From positions 5,151,059 to 5,215,058 of the forward strand of contig OZ025253.1 of NCBI GenBank assembly GCA_964019135.1: 64,000 bases of DNA, given 5' to 3'. Under the pieces are notes generated by a model. The model was not told the origin of the DNA and searched no databases. It was given only the letters and a program-made list of their open reading frames with translations. This stretch comes from Arenicola marina. Taxonomy: Eukaryota; Annelida; Polychaeta; Arenicolidae. Positions 1 to 12,300 of this stretch are shown one piece after another. Numbering within the stretch: the stretch's first letter is position 1; every line of letters starts with the position of its first letter. The position numbers were made by a program, and so were the translations under genes.

Positions 1-587
1 TCCCAACCGACAGTGGGGTTTCACACCACACATGCTGTGATGGAGTTGGTGTGACACAATCAGTCCCTCGACACTGCAATGCTATATCTAACAGTTATTA
101 TTGGCCAGAACATTGAAAAAGATGTCTTATTAATGACTAGAAAGGAAAGGAATTGTGGTGTTTTAGGCCATTTTGGTGCACATAAGCGCCTAGCGGGATT
201 ATCACCAGAGTCGGAACTCTCGCCGTTTGGGTTTGATCTTAACAACTTGCGAACTCCCATCATGCGAAAGCCGCTCCTAATAGGCAAGAATTGCGGCGTG
301 GTTTCTGGCATATTCTCGCTTTCACATGCCTGAATTTAATGTCCTATTTGTTACCCATGTTTCAGTGCTTCAAAGGTAAGGTGGAAGCCTGGAGGTTTCA
401 CAGAACCATTTGGTGGCCACTGAACGCGGGAATGTTATCGATGTTTCTTGCGGCGCATGCGCTGTCGCTCGCCTGGTGATAGGATTTATTACACATCTTG
501 AATTAATCACTGAACTGTCCGTCATGGAACAACTTGCATTTTAAGCCAGTACTGATGATCTTCCCTAACCCTTTTGAGCGTATAGGT

Positions 588-680
588 TACATCCAAAAGG
601 ATGCGAAGGCTCACATCTACAAGGATGTAAACGGTTGCACCCAGAAGGGTGTAAAGGCTTGCATCTAAAAGGTGGGAGGG
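588..680. repeat. Degenerate ~29 bp tandem repeat, about 3 units
   Basis: Units share the pattern ACATC-AAGGATG-AAGGCTTGCA with several mismatches. The same repeat occurs at about 56,090-56,182 in the duplicate. It lies beyond the likely polyadenylation site of the protease gene. Confidence 0.6.
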
Positions 681-775
681 GAATGATTTCCCACGTTCGT
701 TCCGGACTATGCCTGAATTAGGTAAGCACGAAGCAGGGTTTGTCCCACAATAAGACAACTGCGTAGCAGAACAAT

Positions 776-785
776 TTTATTTATT
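776..785 (-). promoter_or_regulatory. Candidate polyadenylation signals of the mosaic protease gene
   Basis: The plus strand reads TTTATTTATT, giving two overlapping AATAAA hexamers on the minus strand. They lie about 145 nt past the protease stop codon, a plausible 3' UTR length. The signal is preserved in the duplicate at 56,278-56,287. The cleavage site is inferred only. Confidence 0.5.
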
Positions 786-926
786 TTTCGTTCATTTCTT
801 TTCGAAAAATTTACATCGAAATCAATTCCATTTTTAACAATTATGGTAACCATGGTAATGACAAAAAGGGTTAACCGGATTATTCTGTGACTTGACAAAA
901 CGGCGACATATCTGTGACGTCATCAC

Positions 927-1097
927 TCAGGTGCGCTCGCTAGCCGGAATCAAGCCGTCGATCCACGTGTGGTACCTGGTGACCCTGGCGTAGACTCCGG
1001 GTAAACCGGACGCGCATCCGTACCCCCAGGACACAGCGCCCACTAGGTGGAACTTGTCGTCCCGATCCTGGACCACCAGGGGTCCGCCGGAGTCTCC
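927..1097 (-). CDS. Exon 13: protease C-terminal part with catalytic Ser
   Basis: The exon follows an AG acceptor at 1099-1098 in phase 0 and begins GDSGGP, with the nucleophile Ser930. SWGYGC supplies the S1 wall glycine and the Cys that pairs with the Cys before GDSGGP. The frame ends IPASERT and stop. The 57 codons match the usual last exon of trypsin-family genes. The copy at 56429-56599 is identical in translation. Confidence 0.93.
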   Translation of the reverse strand, partial: GDSGGPLVVQDRDDKFHLVGAVSWGYGCASGLPGVYARVTRYHTWIDGLIPASERT

Positions 1098-4000
1098 CTG
1101 GATCGCGAGAAACAGATACATGGCAACGGTTGGTTGGTTATGTACGACGCTTTAACCACTTTTAGTAATATCGTGTCAATGGGAGAAGGCGAAGGAAGGG
1201 AGAGTGGAGCCATGTCCCCCGGGGGCAACTCCCTAATCGTTACGAAAAAAGACATGGGATCTGTATTCTGCGACCACACAGCCATGACCACAGTGGGGCT
1301 CGAACCACCGATCCAAGTGCCCTTAGGCTCTCAGGTGACCAGAACACTCAATGCATGGCAACGGTTCTGAGGTTCTAAGGGTTCATTTGGCAGATGAAAG
1401 GGGGGGGGGGGCAAGGGTATTTCCGTTCCTCGGGAATGGGCTTTTCATTTCACCGTAGGAACGAGGACAATATTTCTTCGTGAACTGGGAATGAGATATC
1501 AACCGGCCTTCGTGATCAAGGCTTTTCATTATTCGTGGACCGATAATGTTTACCATGTATTCGCCCCTTCCATTGTATACATTTAATTCATATTGACCTG
1601 GGAATAAAGACATGACATTTATTCTTCGTGGCTTGGGAACACCATTGATCTGCCTAGATGGCGAGATGCTCGTCTTGGTCTGGCCAGATGGTGAGAGGTC
1701 CACCCTTGTTCGGCCTAGGTAGTGAGAGACCAGCCCTTGTTCTGGCTAGATGGTGAGAGACCGAGCCTTGATATAGCTAGATGGTGAGAGACCCGCCCTT
1801 GGTCTGGCAAGATGCTGAGAGACCGGGCCTTCGTATGGCTAGATAGTGGAGACCCGCCCTTGGTATGGTTAGATGATGAGAGACCCGACCTTGGTCTGGC
1901 TAGATAGTGAGAGGCCCGCCCTTGGTCTGGTTAGATGGTGAGAGGCCCGCCCTTGGTCTGGCTATATAGTGAGAGGCCCGCCCTTGGTCTGGTTAGATGG
2001 TGAGAGATCCACCCTTGGTCTGGTTAGATGGTGAGAGGCCCGCCCTTGGTCTGGCTATATAGTGAGAGGCCCGCCCTTGGTCTGGTTAGATGGTGAGAGA
2101 TCCACCCTAGGTCTGGCTATATAGTGAGAGGCCCGCCCTTGGTCTGGCTATATAGTGAGAGACCCGCCCTAGGTCTGGCTAGATGGTGAGAGGCCCGCCC
2201 TTGGTATGGCTAGATGGTGAGAGGCCCGCCCTTGGTATGGCTAGATGGTGTTAGACCCGCTCCTGGTGCGGCTAAATTGTGCGAGACCCACCCCTGGTCC
2301 GACGTTTCCATTAGTCACGTACCATGAAGAAAACACCGATACGTTTCACGTAGCTGACGGGCATACATTTGCACAAGTGGGTATCGAACCACGTACGTGA
2401 TATACGCCTCCATGAGTCACGTACCTGACATACGTCTCCATGAGTCACGTACCTGACATACGTATCCATGAGTCACGTACCTGACATACGTCTCCATGAG
2501 TCACGTACCTGACATACGTCTCCATGAGTCACGTACCTGACATACGTCTCCACGAGTCACGTACCTGACATACGTCTCCATGAGTAACGTACCTGACATA
2601 CGTCTCCATGAGTCACGTACCTGACATACGCCTCCATGAGTCACGTACCTGATATACGTCTCCATGAGTCACGTACCTGACATACGTCTCCATGAGTCAC
2701 GTACCTGACATACGTCTCCATGAGTCACGTACCTGACATACGTCTCCATGAGTCACGTACTTGACATACGCCTCCATGAGTCACGTACCTGACATACGTC
2801 TCCACGAGTCACGTACCTGACATACGTCTCCATGAGTCACGTACTTGACATACGTTTCCACGAGTCACGTACCTGACATACGTCTCCATGAGTCACGTAC
2901 CTGACATACGTCTCCATGAGTCACGTACTTGACATACGTCTCCATGAGTCACGTACCTGACATACGTCTCTATGAGTCACGTACCTGACATACGTCTCCA
3001 TGGGTCACGTACCTGACATACGTCTCCATGAGTCACGTACCTGACATACGTCTCCATGAGTCACGTACTTGACATACGTCTCCACGAGTCACGTACCTGA
3101 CATACGTCTCCATGAGTCACGTACCTGACATACGTCTCCACGAGTCACGAACTTGACATACGTCTCCATGAGTCACGTACCTGACATACGTCTCCACGAG
3201 TCACGTACCTGACATACGTCTCCATGAGTCACGTACTTGACATACGTCTCCATGAGTCACGTACCTGACATACGTCTCCATGAGTCACGTACCTGACATA
3301 TGTCTCCATGAGTCACGTACCTGACATACGTCTCCATGAGTCACGTACTTGACATACGTCTCCATGAGTCACGTACCTGACATACGTCTCCATGAGTCAC
3401 GTACCTGACATATGTCTCCATGAGTCACGTACCTGACATACGTCTCCCATGAGTCACTGTGAGCCACCTACCTGAAACGCGTCTTCATGAGTCAAGTACT
3501 TGACGAGGGCTGACGATGTCGCCCTCGCGTTCAGTGAGTCACGTATCTGGCCATGTCACCCTGGTTGTCGCCGGTGCACACCATGTTGGCGGTGATGGGT
3601 CTGGGGGTCACGCACCTGACAAGCGTCCCTGACGACGTCGCCCTGGTTGTCCTCGGCAAACACCATGTTGGCGGTGACGGGTCTGGGGGTCACGTACCTG
3701 GCATGAGTCCCTGACGACGTCACCCTGGTTGTCCCCGGCACACATCATGTTGGCGGTGATGGGCGTGGTGACGAGAGCGGCATAGCCTGTGGCGCAGTCA
3801 GCGTTGGTGGTGATATTCAGCGACGTGTAGAGCAGGACGTCCGGCGAAGAGCCCCCTGTGGACATGACACGCACCGATCACTATAGAGACATCGGCGTTA
3901 TGTAACTGACTATGTGTGTGAACTAGTCCGGCGGCTGACCTGCCAACTGGTATCATTGTTGTCAGTAATCCGCGAAAGAAGACAATACAGATATGAAATG

Positions 4001-6321
4001 CACAATCTTAGCAATGATGACGATTACTCATAATATGGCTCCCTCTTGATCGTTGTAAAATTGTATATAGAACACATGGTGTCATCCAAGTTACTCGGTT
4101 CCTGAAAGGATACGTGGTTTTCCGACCACTGTTTGTCATTTGTATCATTGTATTTTGACGCCAAAAAGGAAGCGAGGGAAGAGCGAATAGAACATTTGGT
4201 CATTTCTTTTAAAACATAGTGTATGCACTATTTGCTCTATAATCGTAAATGCTAATATGTTCTATAACCAAAGGAGAATTTACTATAGCAATAACGCAGT
4301 CCACGTCTACTAATTTGTCTAGGCGGCGTGCCTGGCGCCACCCCATAAGCAGCTTGCTTTTCTCACAGGCAAAGAGGAACGTAGTACGTCATATTTCCAG
4401 TACCATATCGTGCCGTTTTCCCGTTCACTGTCATCTTCATAGCATGTAACATTTGTAATATAATTCATGAATTTTAAAGGCAAATAATTCATATAGTCGG
4501 TGTCATCTTCTTTTTGAACCTTCAAGCGGACATTATGATGTTGAGGTGCCGTATTCTCTAATGTGTCTTCATACATAATATACATAAAAACAACAGGCAT
4601 TTCATTAAATATGGAACTCGTTAAGAAAGGATATATTTGCATGTTCTAACCAATATTCCCAGAAGGAATCCCCCGCCCTGCAATATGAACTACTCCATAG
4701 CACCCTACACATGAATCTGGGTATGATCTGCCGTAGTCCGAAGTCCTCAAGAAGACAAGAATTGTTTTGCGTATGAGAAACTTCCTATAATTTTTATAGT
4801 TCATATATCTGTGTTATTGTGCCAGTTCTGGTAAGCGCAGTCCAATAGCCGTTGAATCTGTGTAGAGACCAAGCTAGTTTGGTGAGGCGCAATTTTGTTT
4901 GTGGTCACGGGGAGGTCACAATGTTCTTATTAGTTCCTGCGATGGACTTGATTTCTTTGCTATTTCTTGATCTGCAAAACGTTTAATAGTACGAGGGTCT
5001 GATTACGAGATAGAAAACATTGATCCTCTTTCTATAACATGCAAGGTAATATTTTTTTCTAAACTAATTCAGAGCCAGCTTTGTGTTTTACAAAAAAAAA
5101 CATCCACACACCCTGGATATACAATGGTCCTTCCCTAACTACCATTGTTACCAGCCCCGTGATTGGTGGAACGCCGACTCAGGAACCGGGCGTTAAGCTT
5201 GTTGCCAGCCTAGCGTGTTTCGCCCATAATTTATTACAAACCCGTTTAGCTCCATCTCGTGGTCGGAACCAGGCAGGCAGTTATATACTTGTATACTGTT
5301 CTCACCTAAAATAAGCTACAGTTTCCCAGAAACATATGCGATTAGTTATCTAATAAAATATCTAGATGAATAATGCTTTTCTATGTGACAAGGAAAAGAC
5401 AAATGAAAAAAACTCCAAGGTTTCTACAACATTGGTCAGTATTGCTGCAGCCCGTTCCTTGACGGATGACGGGCTCACAGGAAAGGAGTAGTGCATGGGT
5501 TGCCCAGTTACCTGTGTCCCTGTTCTCACTGAGAACTGAGAATGGCATCTGAAAAATGTTACCTCAAGTCTGCTTCTTAGTCACGGGCAGAAGAAATTCT
5601 AATTATAACGACTCGGGTCAGTCTCGCCTTAATTAAAAACTTCCTTAATAAATAAAATAAAAGCATATACAATATCCCTATCACCTGACAGCGTGACTAA
5701 TTTGTTGGCGACGTTTGTATCTTAGACCTTATACTGTAAATCGTGTACACTGAGCGACCCCGCCCCCGCCCCACACACACACACCTCCCCCCCCCTCTCC
5801 CCCAAAAAAGCGGCCACAACAGAAGACCAAACTCACCGGAAGAGGTTGCTCCCCACCCACTAGCGACAGCTCTCTGATGGGCATAGTCCTCGTCAAAACA
5901 CGGGGCGCAGACGGGGAAGACCTGAGGTGACAAAGTAATGGGCGCCTGAAGGCGGATGAGAGCGATGTCGTTGTTAGTGTTGGCTGCATCGTAATCAGAA
6001 TGCACGTAGATGTTGCTGATGAAATGAAAGGCCTCCGTGCCCTCGGAGGTGGGCCAGTGGTGCTCGCCGAGCCACAGTGCCCGGAGTTGGTCCGTGAAGG
6101 CCACGGCGCAGTGAGCCGCCGTCACCGCCCAATAACGGTTAATGATGGACGCTCCACAGAAGGGATAGACGTACTGGTCGTCATATGTGACGAAGGACGC
6201 CTGCAAGTAACGGAAGTGTGCACTGTTCTTCACTGTACATATCTAATACCAAATCTTATCACTGTATGTCATTACTTGTAATATATATATATATATATAT
6301 ATAGTGTCATTAATTGTAACG

Positions 6322-6355
<34 letters not shown>

Positions 6356-9300
6356 CCAATGCAGGCTTCCATAAAATATATGCTACAGAATCCTCTTCAC
6401 AATGAAAGCTGTTGTACACAGTTCATGTGACGGATTTCATTACATCATGAGAAATCTGAATATGATTTAGCTTGATTTGTTTGGCGTCGAAATCGCTAAT
6501 GTCATTGCTTAACTAATCCTACTTTCACAGAGCCACTTTCTCCAAGACTTTTCTCCAAAATACATTGAAACTAATGAACATGGAAAATGGTTGTATGAGC
6601 AGAGTTAAAGAACGTTTTCAAGCATTCATATCAGTTAAACGACTTAACAAACTGAGCCAATTTTATGTCTTTGCCTTTTCTATAAATGGTATTGCATTGC
6701 CTGATGGTAACTAATATTTCTACTAGTCCTGTAAATAATTAGGACAAGTTGTAATACTTAAATTAGTGATAACTATTTTAAAGTTATGGGACCGAAATCC
6801 ATTTGAAAACATGCTGACTTCATTGTCTTTGCCATGGCCTCACTAAATCTAACGAAAACGGGCACGATATTTTTGGATGTCATGATGAAGGGCCATAACA
6901 TGTTGTCGTATTTTCTAGTGAACGAGAGATAAATTCTGGAAATATGCTGAATCTCGGCAGGATCATCATGTCAGAGATTCTTTTTTCACTCAGTAGATTG
7001 AGGTCTTCCACATTCCGCAACCCCTCGTTTGGTTATATATTCACCCCCCCCCCCGCCCTCCACACCCACACACAGACCCCTTACCTGCCAGGGGAATTCA
7101 TTGGGTCTGGCCTGCTGTCCTCCCACAATGCGAGCGGCCGGGAGTTCCATGTTACCAGCGTCCGGGTAGGCGCTGACACCGCAGTCTCCGCCAGCTGAGG
7201 AAGAACATGACATACAGCACATTGTGTGGATGAGGGGGGACAGATAGGGTCGCAGAGTTGGATAGCATCCACTTCTCCATCCTTTGTCGTCCATTGGTTA
7301 GATTTGCTCCAGATTGCTTCTTTTAATACTAAAGTTTGAGACATGAGACCGGGTCACCGTTTGGGAACAATGATCTTGACAAGAGGCCGGGCCACTGATT
7401 GGTAAATATGACCTTGACATGGAACCGGGCCACTGATTGGGAACAATGACCTTGACATAGAACCGGGCCACTGATTAGGAACAATGACCTTGACATGAGA
7501 CCGGGCCACTGATTGGGAACAATGGCCTTGCCATGGCACCGGGCCACTGATTGTCAACTTTGACCTTGCCATGGGACCGGGCCACTGATTGGGAACAATG
7601 ACCGTTACATGGGACCGGGCCACTGATTGTTAACCTTGACCTCGACCTTGACATTTGATGGCGGATTGTTTACTTTGGCCAGAAATAAGGCCCCCTTTAA
7701 CAAACCTTCTCCTGACTTTAATACTTCACCGATCCAGAGTTATGACTTTCTTAGCGCCGAGTTGCTTTCCCACTCCTAATCACGACCATCCGCTTCCTCT
7801 AACCATACCAACTCGTTCTTACGAAAGTCACGCTACGGACCTGCATTGATCACAAACGTCAGATTGACAAGCCGTATAGGCTTCCTTGTGTTGGATTATC
7901 ATCACTATTATATTAAGGTATTTCTTCAACATATACTTGCACAGTAGGTCAACGGTGTAACTATGACGACGGATGATATCATAGTCTCGCAAACACAGTG
8001 CACCGAACATATCTTGAGGCAATGATCTGTAACTGACGTCACAGACAGCGCGAGCTTTCCTCTAGAAACAAGCATTCTGGGTACACTCGCGTCGGCGGGT
8101 CCATTTGATGTTACTTACAACCCATATTGCCTGACAATATAGAGATTTGTAATATTTTACTTACTGTACCAAATGGGGAAAGTACCTGGAAAACAGAAAT
8201 GATGCAACAATATTAATACATATGGTCTCTAATGTTCGATTTCATTTCATGTGAACACTTTTAGGTGAACCCGAAATATGTCGATAAGAAATTCAGAAAG
8301 AACAAGAATTTTAACTACATATTTTATATTTGCGAGAGAAGTATGATTTGCTCATCGAGTTCCGCTTTACGTTATATCACTGGGCTAAAGCTGCTATAAC
8401 AGTCATGTTTCGCCTAAAAACTTAATCACGATAATTTCTGCAGATATTTTCTGGACCCATTGTCTAAACTTTGCAGGGAAATATTGACGAAATATAGAAA
8501 ATTGTCATATCTATATTGGTCATAACACGGCGGCGATGGCCACCTTTTAATGACGTAGGGCGCCAACACGAAAATACATTGATCCATCTTCCTGCTATAC
8601 TCTGCATCACTTTATATGACCAGCTTTAAGTAGCATAACAAATTACATGTTTAACCCTTGCAGTATAAATGAGCGAAATGGTGCAGTCGTTTCATATCAT
8701 ACCTCGATCTATTTGGTTAGCAGTGGGATCATACAGCAATGCAATATGATTTTCATTATGCAACCTCCTTCATAAAGTGGGTTTGGCATTCACGAAAAAA
8801 AGTATTATATCAACCGAGCACTAACATATATGATTGATAATTATTTGCAGTACAGTAGCGTTATACAGGTAGGTATCCGAGGCCATGAAACAGTCAAACT
8901 TACATTCTTCTTGCGTAGTGGTTGGCTGTTGCGTGGTGGTGGAAAATGGGGGTGTGGTGGTGGTAGGTTGGGGTGTGGTGGTAGTGGTTGGCTGTGGCGT
9001 GGTGGTGGTAGGTTGGGGTGTGGTGGTGGTGGTAGGTTGGGGTGTGGTGGTGGTGGTAGGTTGGGGTGTGGTGGTGGTTGGCTGTGGTGTGGTGGTGGTA
9101 GGTTGGGGTGTGGTGGTGGTGGTAGGTTGGGGTGTGGTGGTGGTTGGCTGTGGCGTGGTGGTGGTAGGTTGGGGTGTGGTGGTGGTGGTAGGTTGGGGTG
9201 TGGTGGTGGTTGGCTGTGGTGTGGTGGTGGTAGGTTGGGGTGTGGTGGTGGTGGTAGGTTGGGGTGTGGTGGTGGTTGGCTGTGGTGTGGTGGTGGTAGG

Positions 9301-12300
9301 TTGGGGTGTGGTGGTGGTGGTAGGTTGGGGTGTGGTGGTGGTTGGCTGTGGCGTGGTGGTGGTAGGTTGGGGTGTGGTGGTGGTGGTAGGTTGGGGTGTG
9401 GTGGTGGTTGGCTGTGGTGTGGTGGTGGTAGGTTGGGGTGTGGTGGTGGTAGGTTGGGGTGTGGTGGTGGTTGGCTGTGGTGTGGTGGTGGTAGGTTGGG
9501 GTGTGGTGGTGGTGGTAGGTTGGGGTGTGGTGGTGGTTGGCTGTGGTGTGGTGGTGGTAGGTTGGGGTGTGGTGGTGGTGGTAGGTTGGGGTGTGGTGGT
9601 GGTTGGCTGTGGCGTGGTGGTGGTAGGTTGGGGTTTGGTGGTGGTGGTAGGTTGGGGTGTGGTGGTGGTTGGCTGTAGCGTGGTGGTGGTAGGTTGGGGT
9701 GTGGTGGTGGTGGTAGGTTGGGGTGTGGTGGTGGTTGGCTGTGGCGTGGTGGTGGTAGGTTGGGGTGTGGTGGTGGTGGTAGGTTGGGGTGTGGTGGTGG
9801 TTGGCTGTGGTGTGGTGGTGGTAGGTTGGGGTGTGGTGGTGGTTGTCCCGAAGTCAATAGGTGCAGATGTGGTTCCACCCAGCAAGTTATCGACTGAAAC
9901 ATCAACAAGAACGCAAAAGGTTGAGCAAGCAATGATTGGAACTCAATATCCGAGTCGCCACCGTTCTCACACGGTAGATCAGCGTCCGAACCAAGGTAAG
10001 ACGAGGATTTATATGTTTCACCGAATTATCTCGAATGCAAAACGGTATATTACAACGATATGTAAACATGCAAACCGGCGAAATGGCATTAACTATAATT
10101 CCGATTATAACTGTCGTAAAATTACTGATTAAGATCTTCATAAACTGCCCAACGTAGGAAGAACCCTATCTAAACAGTTGTTACGATCCGTAAACCGAAA
10201 TAAAAAAAAATGGCATGTTCTGGAAGTGGTCACACATCCCCATGAACCTAACAGCTCGACACTACTGGCTGAGCTGAGCGGACTCAGAGCGATCGGCCAC
10301 GTGTAAATGCGCCGCCCTTTGAACCCTGCAAACCCTGCCCCCAAAAAATGGTTCCTTTTACACTTTGAAGCGACGATCCGAGCTTACAGTTGTGATAACT
10401 CTCTTCACCCGCAAGTATATTATTCAGCTTATCAGGTTCTTACAAAATCAATCTTATATGGACATTTTGGGTATACACGCCGTTGTGTGGTGTGCATGTG
10501 CAGGCCCCAGGAATCCGCCCTTTGGCTATTTATAGAGACGCTGTCGCACGCACTGGCGGTTCTACGATACTCCTGCGGCCGACCTTGCATGGCTTGAAAG
10601 TGTACACCGCTGAAACACGCAACAGCGGTTCCAGGATTCTCCGGCGGCTGGTCGGTCCACAGGGGCCTACATATCGCTACTGACAACAACTTCCTGCTTA
10701 CTCTTTAGGGGCATATTTGTTGTAATTATGACCTTCGCCTTAACATACGTATCAGCTGGATGTTGGCGAAGATCCACTCGATGAAGGCCTGGGCACACGC
10801 GGCTGGAATGTCGGCGATGAAGACCAGGATGATATAGGCGGGCGGCTGAGACGGTCCAATTACTATGATGACGAAGACGACGATGACGCTGCCCTCCCTG
10901 TGGCAACCATCATTATTAATTAGTTATTGAATTATTAGAATTATTAATCAGTTATTGTATTTTTGTAATTATTAATCAGTTATTGTATTATTATAATTAT
11001 TAATCAGTTATTGTATTATTATAATTATTAATCAACACAATCATTAAAGGCCGTAGACTGCCTTCGTGGGTGTCACATATAAAGAAACTGTATGTGAAAA
11101 GCTGCAATAGGGTTAGGGATGGGTGAAGGGGTCAGTCCATGGGTGTGTGGCCCCGCCGCCTCGTGTGAGACATGCCCCCACCCCCCATAGCAGCGCCATA
11201 GATATCTTGTTCAAGCCTTACAAATCCATCTTTTAGTAATATGGTTGAATGCATTATGCAATTTATCCTTACAATCGAATTTTCAAAATTGTATATTAGG
11301 CGAACGTAAGATCTTATACAGCTAACTCATTAATGATGTATTTGTAATAACCAAATATATATATATAGATGTAAATGGATGAATATAGTTCCCAATTTTT
11401 TCTTTATTAAGAACACGATTATATATCATTATAAATTGGAAAAGTACACGTCGAAAATCTCCACCTATGCAAAGAAATGGGATCCCCTCTCAAACTCTTT
11501 AATGCTTAGCAAAACTGTAATGTGAATTGACGAACTTGTTGTAAGTCTGGATGTTGTTATGCATGGAAATAGAAATAAAAACTTACAAGACTCAACCGAT
11601 TCCATGAATAGACAACAAATATTCACCACTTGTCCTTGGGAGAAAACATGCTTCGACGAATGGGTGTGGTATTGGGAATACTGCTCAATTGCATAAGAAA
11701 ACCATCCACCAAGAAAGCGAGGCTGACGTCCAGCCTAATTCATGTCTGGGGCACGACACATAAGCAGTATTTGGAAATGACTATATGATGTCAGCTGCAA
11801 GGGGTTAGGATTCAATTGAGTACCCCGGAACCCGGACGATCAAGTGTGCAATAAATAATCCACGGAAAGGGGGTTTACCATGTAAGGATCGGCGGCAAAC
11901 TGTTGGCAGTTCATTACCTGATCTCTTCAACCTCAACCACCATGTTGGTATCCGGGAAGTGTTCGTCGATGACGCCTTGCACCTGTTGGATAGACATATG
12001 TACAGCGTCATCATTGCTTATCTTATGATATATACTTTATTTCCAGGATAAATAGTATCGCATTATAAATGTACAGTTGTATACGGGATCTCAAACTTTG
12101 TTTAGTCCAATGCAAGTTACAAGCACAAATAAACGCATTATGCGTTAAATCGTCTCCATATATTGATCAATGTGGCAAATTCATATGCAAATAATGCACT
12201 TGCACATCAGGTGTCTGGTTTGGTATTGTGAATTAACTTTCGTTGTACTAGCATCAGCTTTATCACTATATAAGACAGTTGTATTGCATAATTCATCTTA

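Larger units (their letters stand above)
1..926. other. 3' flank and 3' UTR of the mosaic protease gene
   Basis: No supported gene apart from the 3' UTR of the minus-strand protease gene, which starts just below 927. Small open frames on both strands (79-333 plus, 60-311 minus, 291-479 plus) are also open in the duplicate. That is expected from near-identity and is no sign of coding. About 588-680 holds a degenerate tandem repeat of roughly 29 bp. Confidence 0.6.
1..8356. repeat. Left copy of a large direct duplication (partner 55,502-63,743)
   Basis: Every landmark in this stretch recurs in the same order and orientation about 55.4-55.5 kb to the right: the protease exons, the 31 bp and 28 bp minisatellites, the AT microsatellite and the 38 bp minisatellite. 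By eye I noted only a few tens of single-base differences over 8.2 kb. The match ends after position 8,356. The left limit is not visible because the copy already matches at the first base of the window. Either a recent segmental duplication or two haplotypes joined in assembly would explain it. Confidence 0.95.

Noticed and set aside
2374-2392. tRNA T-arm-like sequence (GTGGTTCGATACCCAC on the minus strand)
   Set aside because: No acceptor stem or anticodon arm is present; at most a short SINE remnant at the edge of the 28 bp array.
8885-10132. Long plus-strand frame rich in Gly, Val and Trp
   Set aside because: It is the complement of the mucin exon. The repeat keeps several frames open, and only the minus-strand frame has matching acceptor, donor and phase.
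10749-10897. Transmembrane helix in exon 8
   Set aside because: The hydrophobic runs are broken by GPSQPP and Asp, and they align with SEA strands after GSV.
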